A stretch of 64,000 nucleotides of DNA, taken from contig NZ_JANUQM010000008.1 of NCBI RefSeq assembly GCF_030386795.1, forward strand, positions 62,001 to 126,000. Direction: 5' to 3'. Below, one piece after another: positions 59,026 to 64,000 of this stretch (within the stretch, counting starts at the first letter, position 1; each line of letters begins with the position of its first letter). A program made the position numbers and the translations under genes. Under the pieces are notes generated by a model, which saw only the letters and a program-made list of their open reading frames with translations, was not told the origin of the DNA and searched no databases. Source of the DNA: Streptomyces sp. S.PNR 29 (GTDB lineage: Bacteria > Actinomycetota > Actinomycetes > Streptomycetales > Streptomycetaceae).

Positions 59026-59559
59026 TCATGGTGCGGGCGTGCTGCCCCCGTTGCCGTCCGCGGCCTCCAGCGCGGCGACCAACCGCTTCAGGGCGGGCAG
59101 CGCCTGGTCCAGTGCCACCCGGTCGGCGTCGGGCAACTTCTCCACGACCCGGATGAGGGCTGCGGTACTGGCCCGGTCATAGCGTTCCAGCAGATGAAGG
59201 GCCTCTGCGGACGCGGTGAGCACCACGGTCCGCTGGTCGTGCTCGGGCCGGATCCGCTCCACCAGCCGCGCGGCGGACATCGTACGAACGAGGTTGCTCA
59301 CCGTCGAAGGAGCCACCCGCAGTCGCACGGCCGCCGCGCCGGGGGAGAGGCCCTCGGGCGACGAGGAGAGCGCACGCAGCAACTCGATCTGCGCCTCGGG
59401 CAGGTCCGGCAGCCCCTCGGCGTTCCGGGTGGCGCGCAGTACGGCACGCCGCAGCGGTCCCAGCAGCCCACTCAGTCCGGCAGCTACCCGAGCCGCTCCC
59501 GGCACCCTCGGCGCGCCTCCGCCGCCCTTCCCGCCCACCGCTCTGCCCGTGTTCCGCAT
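59026..59559 (-). CDS. MarR-family regulator divergent from padC
   Basis: 177 residues. After a basic, Gly-rich leader, the MarR winged helix spans ~50-130: LPEAQIELLRALSSSPEGLSPGAAAVRLRVAPSTVSNLVRTMSAARLVERIRPEHDQRTVVLTASAEA, with the wing at HDQRT. MarR regulators commonly sense phenolic acids. It is divergent from phenolic acid decarboxylase padC with direct repeats between them, so control of padC is likely. The start at 59559 is set by context; its ribosome site GGAG is only 2 bases away. Confidence 0.88.
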   Translation of the reverse strand: MRNTGRAVGGKGGGGAPRVPGAARVAAGLSGLLGPLRRAVLRATRNAEGLPDLPEAQIELLRALSSSPEGLSPGAAAVRLRVAPSTVSNLVRTMSAARLVERIRPEHDQRTVVLTASAEALHLLERYDRASTAALIRVVEKLPDADRVALDQALPALKRLVAALEAADGNGGSTPAP

Positions 59560-59583
59560 GACTCCATTGTGAACACCATAGAG

Positions 59584-59611
59584 TTTTGTCGCAAACATAT
59601 TTCGTGGCAAA
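59584..59611. promoter_or_regulatory. Two direct repeats TTTyGTsGCAAA between marR and padC
   Basis: TTTTGTCGCAAA (59584-59595) and TTTCGTGGCAAA (59600-59611) are direct repeats 16 bp apart, each itself partly palindromic (TTTG/CAAA), in an AT-rich strip of an otherwise GC-rich region. Probable MarR operator controlling both divergent genes. Confidence 0.5.
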
Positions 59612-59693
59612 GTCATGTGGGGGCGATGGAGCCGGACCGGCCTGAACCGCACGCCGACCGGCCGCCGTTCGAAGCACAACGAGGAGCAACACC

Positions 59694-60233
59694 ATGACAC
59701 TCGGTCATGACATCCCCACCAGCGTCGAGAACCCCGTTCCGCCGCAGGACCTGTCCGGCATCACCGGGCACCGGTTCATCTACACCTACGCCAACGGCTG
59801 GCAGTACGAGATGTACGTGAAGAACGCCACGACCATCGACTACCGCATCCACACGGGCATGGTCGGCGGCCGTTGGGTGAAGAACCAGGCGGTCGACCTG
59901 GTGCAACTCGCCGACGACGTCTACAAGGTCTCCTGGCACGAGCCGACCGGCACCTCGGTCGTCGTCAACGTGCTGCCCGGCCGGCGTGTCCTGCACGGCA
60001 CCATCTTCTTCCCGCAGTGGATCGAGCAGCATGGCAGCAAGACCGTGCTCTACCAGAACGAGCACCTGGACGAGATGCGTGCCTACCGGGACGCCGGCCC
60101 CACCTACCCGCTCTACGTCGTCCCGGAATTCGCCCGCATCACCCTGTTCGAGCATGTGGGGCAGAACGACGAGAGCGTCATCGCGGTGGGGCCCGAGGAC
60201 CTGCCCGAAGGCTTCGCCGACCGCGCCGACTAG
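59694..60233 (+). CDS. padC: Phenolic acid decarboxylase
   Basis: Cytoplasmic, cofactor-free enzyme that decarboxylates p-coumaric, ferulic and caffeic acid to vinylphenols, relieving phenolic-acid stress. 179 residues, near the family's usual length. The lipocalin-like barrel segments are clear: HRFIYTYANGWQYEMYVKN (with the Tyr pair and Glu), TIDYRIHTGMVGGRWVKNQ (Arg of the active site), YKVSWHEPTGTSVVVNVL, GTIFFPQWI, YVVPEFARITLFE. GAGGAG lies 9 bases upstream of the ATG. The MarR repeats overlap its promoter. Confidence 0.95.
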   Translation: MTLGHDIPTSVENPVPPQDLSGITGHRFIYTYANGWQYEMYVKNATTIDYRIHTGMVGGRWVKNQAVDLVQLADDVYKVSWHEPTGTSVVVNVLPGRRVLHGTIFFPQWIEQHGSKTVLYQNEHLDEMRAYRDAGPTYPLYVVPEFARITLFEHVGQNDESVIAVGPEDLPEGFADRAD

Positions 60234-60266
60234 ATCAACCCTGAGGTTCGGTACGGCAACGGCCGC

Positions 60267-60887
60267 TCAGTCAGCCTGAGCAGGCTGCGACGGCTGATCC
60301 GGTGTGTCCGGCGTGGTGTAGAAGACGGAGTTGCCCTGCTTGGTGCGTTGCGCCTGGCCTTTGGCCACGAGGTTTTCGAGGGTGGTGCGCACCACCGTCG
60401 TCCTGATGCGGCGTTCGGGGTGCGTCTGCTCCAGGGTGGCGGCGACTTCCGAGGCGGAGCGTGGTTCGCTCGCTTCGGTGAGATGAGCGCGGACGAGTTC
60501 GACCAGCGTGGGCGAGGTTGCCTTCGCGGCCGCGGACGACGCCTTACCCTTGGCCGGCTTCTTGGTTTTGGTACGGCCGGGCGCGGCAGCGGTCTTCTTC
60601 GCCCGCGCCGCCTTGCCCGTGCTGGAGGCGGCCTTCTTGCGGGGAGCCGGCACTGCGGGCGCGCCGGACGAGGCCGCGGGCTCGGCGGGAGCGGGCGCGA
60701 TGCTCAGCGCCTGCCGCATGTTCACCAGCACGGTGTGGTCGTGCTGCAGAGTGGCCAACTGCTCCTGGAGAGCGGCGATTTCCGCGCTGACGCGTTCTTG
60801 CTCTTTGATGTTGCGGTCGAGGTCGTTGGTCACCTGGGCGGCGTACTGCGATGTGAGTTCGCTGGTCACAGCGGTGTTCTCGGACAT
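60267..60887 (-). CDS. Winged-helix protein with coiled coil and histone-H1-like linker
   Basis: 206 residues. N-terminal coiled coil ~25-65 (NIKEQERVSAEIAALQEQLATLQHDH), a Lys/Ala/Pro-rich linker ~85-125 with AKKTAAAPGRTKTKKPAKGK that resembles histone H1 tails, then a C-terminal winged helix ~128-195 (TLVELVRAHLTEASEPRSASEVAATLE, RTTVVRTTLENLVAKGQAQRT). Suggests a DNA-binding, possibly nucleoid-associated protein with dimerisation by the coil. AAAGG precedes the ATG at 60887. Confidence 0.75.
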   Translation of the reverse strand: MSENTAVTSELTSQYAAQVTNDLDRNIKEQERVSAEIAALQEQLATLQHDHTVLVNMRQALSIAPAPAEPAASSGAPAVPAPRKKAASSTGKAARAKKTAAAPGRTKTKKPAKGKASSAAAKATSPTLVELVRAHLTEASEPRSASEVAATLEQTHPERRIRTTVVRTTLENLVAKGQAQRTKQGNSVFYTTPDTPDQPSQPAQAD

Positions 60888-61110
60888 GACGCTGACCTTT
60901 CCCCGGCCTGCGGCCGAAATGCCTGCGAGGGGCCGTCGAAGGACCGGAGTGCTGGACGTTGTTGAGTGGCAGCGCCGGACCGGCTGCCACGCACCTTGGC
61001 GTAGCGATAGTACGGACGAGTGGAGCGGATTGTTCCCCGCTGAGCGCTGTGTCGTCGGCTCAGTGGTACGTGAAGGCGCCCCTACGTGCCCTACTCGCAT
61101 GGCCGCTTGG

Positions 61111-61653
61111 TCAGCCACGCTGCTCGCGTGCGTGCACCGCGCGGCTCAGCCGGCGGCCCACGAACAGGTAACCGATGAGCGCTCCCGTCGTGTTGAGGAT
61201 GACGTCGTCGATGTCGAAGGCACGCCCGGTGACCAGGGCGCCCTGCGCGAACTCCACCATCAGCATGACCACCGCGGTCAGCAGCAGCACGCGCAGGACT
61301 CCGCGCGTCCGGGGAGCGACGACGGGCATCAGCACACCGAAGGGGACACCGAGCAGGATGTTGCCGCCGATCTGCCGGACGGCGTCACGCAGCGCGGGCT
61401 GGTTCAGGTAGGCCTCCAGAGAGCGGCCGGGGTGCAGATTGGTGTGCGTCAGTGCCTCCGAGGCGGGGGAGGGCTGCAACGTGAGTCGCGCCAGCACGAC
61501 TGCGAACGCGACCATGAACGCGAAGGCGCACAGCATCGCCAGCAGGCGGAGGGGGAGGGGGAGCGGACGACGGGCGGGGCGTGTGCTCCTTGCCCTGGCT
61601 TTGGCGGTGCGGGGACGTAGCAAAGAACGCGGACGCAAGGCTGCACGGGCCAT
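61111..61653 (-). CDS. VanZ-family membrane protein
   Basis: 180 residues. A basic Arg-rich N-terminus (~35 residues) is followed by four transmembrane helices of the VanZ fold: LLAMLCAFAFMVAFAVVLA, GGNILLGVPFGVLMPVV, VLLLTAVVMLMVEFAQ and DVILNTTGALIGYLFVG, with the family motif GNxxLFxPxG-like GGNILLGVPFG and FDIDDVILNTxG. VanZ in enterococci raises teicoplanin tolerance; most actinobacterial homologues have no known role. Confidence 0.88.
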   Translation of the reverse strand: MARAALRPRSLLRPRTAKARARSTRPARRPLPLPLRLLAMLCAFAFMVAFAVVLARLTLQPSPASEALTHTNLHPGRSLEAYLNQPALRDAVRQIGGNILLGVPFGVLMPVVAPRTRGVLRVLLLTAVVMLMVEFAQGALVTGRAFDIDDVILNTTGALIGYLFVGRRLSRAVHAREQRG

Positions 61654-61870
61654 TCGGTCCTCCAGTCTTCAACTTCCCTGCGTGCTACAGCGGTTACCCA
61701 TCGTGGGGCCGTCGATGCCCTGACCCGTCCGTACCGGCCATGTACCGGCGACCCGGTTTTCCTTCGCTCTGGCGGGGCACTCCGGCAGCAAGCCGCCGCG
61801 CGCCGCCACTTCCCACCGCCGGGGCGGTGCTTGGATGACCGTCGTCGAAACAGGGCCGTGGAGGTGGCGT

Positions 61871-62053
61871 GTGAACCGGCGTACGACGCTCCTCGCCGCG
61901 GCGGAGGTGGCGGGCTGGTGGGCCGCGCTGGCCGTGCTGTGGCTGGTGCTCATCAGCGCCGTCGACACGCTGGAACTCGTGGTGGGCGCCGCTGCCGCCG
62001 GTGTGGCCGCGCCCGCGGCGCGGGCCGCGCGGCGGGCGGTGACCGGCCGGTGA
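61871..62053 (+). CDS. Short two-helix membrane protein, possible reduced MnhE
   Basis: 60 residues from the GTG at 61871, chosen because GGAGG lies 6 bases upstream (an ATG at 61835 would add 12 residues without a ribosome site). Two hydrophobic helices: AAEVAGWWAALAVLWLVLIS and TLELVVGAAAAGVAAPA, the pattern seen at the N-terminus of the antiporter subunit MnhE/MrpE, but without its cytoplasmic domain. First gene of the Mrp-like operon; its stop overlaps the next GTG by 4 bp. Confidence 0.6.
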   Translation: MNRRTTLLAAAEVAGWWAALAVLWLVLISAVDTLELVVGAAAAGVAAPAARAARRAVTGR

Positions 62054-62502
62054 ACGGCTGGCTCCTCGCGGCGACGGCCGTGCTCGGCGCCGGCGTGACC
62101 GCCACCCTGTGGGGCGTCGCCACCGGACCGCTGCGCCGCCGGGTCGTGGCGCAGAACCTGTCCACCTCCCTGGCCTGCCCCGTCCTGCTGCTGCTCGCCC
62201 AGGGCTACGAGCGTCCCTCGTACGTCGACCTCGCCCTCATCCTCGCGCTGCTGGGCCCGGTCGGCACACTGGTCTTCGCCCGGCTGCTCGCCGACGAACT
62301 GGCCGGCGACCCGCCGCGCGCCTGGGGCGTGACCTGGGTGGCCGCGGGCCTCGGCGCCGCGGTCGTGCTGGCGCTGTGCGCGGCCGGCGGACCGAGCCGG
62401 GCCACGGGGAAGCTGCTGGTCGTCGGGGCGCTGCTGATCGGCGGGAACCTCGTCGCCGCCCGGGCGCTGTCCGGCGGGATCGCAGGGGTGCGCCGTGGCT
62501 GA
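62050..62502 (+). CDS. MrpF/MnhF-like antiporter subunit with extra C-terminal helices
   Basis: 150 residues, about five helices. The core TGPLRRRVVAQNLSTSLACPVLLLLAQGYERPSYVDLALILALLGPVGTLVFARLL matches MnhF/MrpF, which is normally about 90 residues. The C-terminal 60 residues add two more helices (VAAGLGAAVVLALCAAGG, LLVVGALLIGGNLVAARAL) in the place of a separate MnhG. So this may be an F-G fusion. Overlaps both neighbours (4 bp and 8 bp). Confidence 0.7.
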   Translation: MNGWLLAATAVLGAGVTATLWGVATGPLRRRVVAQNLSTSLACPVLLLLAQGYERPSYVDLALILALLGPVGTLVFARLLADELAGDPPRAWGVTWVAAGLGAAVVLALCAAGGPSRATGKLLVVGALLIGGNLVAARALSGGIAGVRRG

Positions 62503-62755
62503 CGTGGTGATCGTCGTCGCGCTGCTGCTCGTGGCCGCGTCCGCGACCGCGGCGGTGGCCACCCGCGACCCCGTACGCCAGTCGCTCGTCCTGGCGGTCC
62601 TCGGTGTCGTCCTCGCCGTGCTGTTCACCGCGCTGCAGGCACCCGACGTCGCCCTGTCGCAACTGGCGGTCGGCTCCGCCCTGACCCCGCTGTTGCTGCT
62701 GCTGACGGTCCGCAAGGTCAGACGGCGTGGACAGCGCAAGGAGAGCGGGCGGTGA
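62495..62755 (+). CDS. MbhD/DUF4040-type membrane subunit
   Basis: 86 residues, three helices: VVIVVALLLVAASATAAVAT, SLVLAVLGVVLAVLFTALQAPDVALSQLAVGSALTPLLLLLTVRK. This is the DUF4040 (MbhD) domain found in MnhA/MrpA C-termini and in membrane-bound hydrogenases. As a separate small gene it indicates a split MnhA, as in Mbh-like and some actinobacterial Mrp systems. The GTG overlaps the previous gene by 8 bp and its stop overlaps the next by 4 bp. Confidence 0.82.
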   Translation: MADVVIVVALLLVAASATAAVATRDPVRQSLVLAVLGVVLAVLFTALQAPDVALSQLAVGSALTPLLLLLTVRKVRRRGQRKESGR

Positions 62756-63507
62756 ACCGGCGCACCCGGCTGTGGCTCGTGGCCGTGGGCGGAGCGGGAC
62801 TGGCCGCCCTGCTCGTGGCCGCCTGCCTCGATCTCCCGGGCTTCGGCGGCGACCGGCACCCGTACGGTGACCGCGCCGTCCAGGCGTCCCTGTCCCGGCG
62901 CACCGCGAACACCGTGGCCTCCGTCAACTTCGACCAGCGGGCCTTCGACACCCTCGGCGAGATGACCATCCTGTTCGCGGCCGTGCTGGGCTGCGTGGTC
63001 CTGCTGCGGCAGACCCATGACGAACACCGCGCCCGGCCCGAACCCGCCGACGTCGCTCCGCCCGTGCGCCGCTACGCCCTGACCGTGCTGCCCGTCGCCC
63101 TGCTGACCGGGCTGTACGTGATCGCGCACGGTCAGCTCAGCCCCGGCGGCGGCTTCCAGGGCGGCATCGTCGCCGCGACCGCCCTGCACCTGCTGTACCT
63201 GGGCGCCGACTACCGCGCCCTGGAACGCGTCCGCCCCCTCGGCCTGTACGAGGTCGGCGACGCACTCGCCGCCTCCGCCTACCTGGTCACCGGCGTCGCG
63301 GGTCTCCTCGCCGGCACCGCCTTCCTCGCGAGCACGCTGCTGCCGCACGGCACGTTCAACACGCTGTCCTCCGGCGGCACCGTCCCGCTGCTGAACGCCG
63401 CCATCGGCATGGAGGTCGCCTGCGCCGTCGTGGTGCTGCTCGCCCGCTTCCTGGACCAGGCGGTCGAGATCACCGAGACGAACGCAGAGAGGGAGAGCCG
63501 GAGTTGA
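62752..63507 (+). CDS. Fused MbhE-MnhB antiporter subunit
   Basis: 251 residues. The N-terminal ~95 residues correspond to MbhE (ending in NTVASVNFDQRAFDTLGEMTILFAAVLGCVVLL, typical of MnhA's last segment). The C-terminal ~140 residues are MnhB (YALTVLPVALLTGLYVIAHGQLSPGGGFQGGIVAATALHLLYL, with the conserved HGQLSPGGGFQGG). The fusion of E and B is common in actinobacteria. GTG start in a 4-bp overlap. Confidence 0.88.
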   Translation: MNRRTRLWLVAVGGAGLAALLVAACLDLPGFGGDRHPYGDRAVQASLSRRTANTVASVNFDQRAFDTLGEMTILFAAVLGCVVLLRQTHDEHRARPEPADVAPPVRRYALTVLPVALLTGLYVIAHGQLSPGGGFQGGIVAATALHLLYLGADYRALERVRPLGLYEVGDALAASAYLVTGVAGLLAGTAFLASTLLPHGTFNTLSSGGTVPLLNAAIGMEVACAVVVLLARFLDQAVEITETNAERESRS

Positions 63508-63514
63508 GGCCGCT

Positions 63515-63874
63515 GTGACCGCCGTGATGCACGTCCTGCCGTACCTGGTCGCCGCGTGGGTCTTCCTGGCCGGCTGCTACGGCCTGGCCACCAGCCGCAA
63601 CCTGATCCACGCGGTCGGCTGTCTGTCGGTGTGCCAGGCCGCCACGTACGTCCTGCTGCTGGCCGTCGGCTACCGCGACGACGCGACCGCGCCCGTGTTC
63701 TCCGACGTGGGGCCCGGCTCACGGCCGGTCGTCGACCCGGTGGTCCAGGCCCTGACCCTCACCGACGTGGTGGTCGGCGCCACCGTCACCGCCCTGCTGC
63801 TCGCGCTCGTCGTGCAGATCTCCAAGCGGCACGGCACGGTCGACCCCGACGAACTCTCCGAGCTGCGCGGCTGA
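63515..63874 (+). CDS. MnhC/MrpC (NuoK-like) antiporter subunit
   Basis: 119 residues, three helices in NuoK/MnhC pattern: LPYLVAAWVFLAGCYGLATSRNLIHAVGCLSVCQAATYVLLLA and DPVVQALTLTDVVVGATVTALLLALVVQISKR, the latter containing the conserved DPxxQALxLTxIVIGxA motif. GTG start. Its TGA overlaps the start of the next gene. Confidence 0.9.
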   Translation: MTAVMHVLPYLVAAWVFLAGCYGLATSRNLIHAVGCLSVCQAATYVLLLAVGYRDDATAPVFSDVGPGSRPVVDPVVQALTLTDVVVGATVTALLLALVVQISKRHGTVDPDELSELRG

Positions 63875-64000
63875 TGCACCATCTGCTGCCGCTCCTCGTC
63901 GCCGTGCCGCTGCTGGGGGCCGCCCTGCTGGTGGCGGGCGGGCGCAGCGTCCCCCGGGTCGTCGCCGAGTCCGCCGGATGTGCCGTTTCGGCGGGCACCG
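63874..64000 (+). CDS. N-terminus of an MnhD/MrpD-like antiporter subunit (cut by window edge)
   Basis: The ATG at 63874 overlaps the stop of mnhC (TGATG). The 42 visible residues (HHLLPLLVAVPLLGAALLVAGG, then RSVPRVVAESAGCAVSAG) form the first helix expected of the large proton-translocating subunit MnhD, which follows mnhC in Mrp operons. The gene continues beyond 64000. Confidence 0.7.
   Translation, partial: MHHLLPLLVAVPLLGAALLVAGGRSVPRVVAESAGCAVSAGT

Overview
The window is a 64 kb stretch of chromosome from a Streptomyces-type actinomycete. The evidence is very high GC with strong third-position GC, many GTG and some TTG starts, 4-bp ATGA/GTGA gene overlaps, Tat signal peptides, one rare TTA leucine codon (the bldA signature), a DmdR/IdeR-type iron box, and two interspersed repeats of kinds common in Streptomyces genomes. 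No rRNA, tRNA, CRISPR array, transposase or prophage is visible. It reads as ordinary chromosome rich in catabolic and secreted functions, with no polyketide or peptide assembly line.

Layout. 1-4 kb: 3'-truncated streptogrisin-like protease, a decayed 1.1 kb stretch with a TetR-like remnant, and secreted phosphatase PhoD. 4.2-6.4 kb: YheO/DauR-type regulator coupled to a PLP-dependent hydroxyamino-acid ammonia-lyase, then a cupin. 6.5-8.7 kb: MoxR ATPase and VWA protein. 8.8-10.9 kb: small FtsX-type ABC exporter. 11-13.3 kb: a TTA-containing gene and a three-gene cell-envelope operon. 13.3-16.2 kb: lutABC, with its own LutR-like operator. 16.2-28.9 kb: a complete L-rhamnose regulon with divergent catabolic (rhaI, rhaDE fusion, rhaB) and uptake arms (rhaT, rhaP, rhaQ, rhaS, rhaM), a secreted beta-propeller protein and a LacI regulator. 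28.9-32.8 kb: S33 peptidase-like hydrolase, PIG-L deacetylase, ECF41-type sigma factor, Cys-cluster/pentapeptide protein. 32.8-35 kb: P450 and divergent TetR. 35.1-41.5 kb: iron-box-controlled DUF2470 protein, lactonase-like protein, FUSC protein, secreted propeller, secreted erythromycin-esterase-like protein. 41.5-47.3 kb: FusB/FBP zinc-finger protein, DUF3626 protein with a repeat tail, PAS-LuxR regulator, and a self-sufficient CYP102-type P450-reductase. 47.3-55.5 kb: APH-like kinase, small acidic protein, epimerase, SDR behind a MerR-type promoter, second FUSC protein, HAD phosphatase, HhH-PHP protein, second SDR. 55.5-60.2 kb: PadR, Tat protein, membrane-ferredoxin-reductase fusion, MarR and phenolic acid decarboxylase. 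60.3-61.7 kb: H1-like winged-helix protein and VanZ. 61.8-64 kb: start of a compact Mrp/Mbh-type antiporter operon that runs off the edge.

How the genes fit together. The clearest system is rhamnose use. A secreted propeller lyase or glycosidase candidate, an ABC importer, the mutarotase, isomerase, kinase and an aldolase-lactaldehyde dehydrogenase fusion would yield DHAP and L-lactate. The adjacent LutABC would oxidise lactate to pyruvate. Two LacI-type palindromes flank the divergent rha promoters, and a separate TCATC-N-GATGA site fronts lutA. A second theme is aromatic and fatty-acid chemistry: two CYP102-like P450s, PadC, a ferredoxin-reductase fusion and two FUSC exporters, each near its own regulator or palindromic operator.
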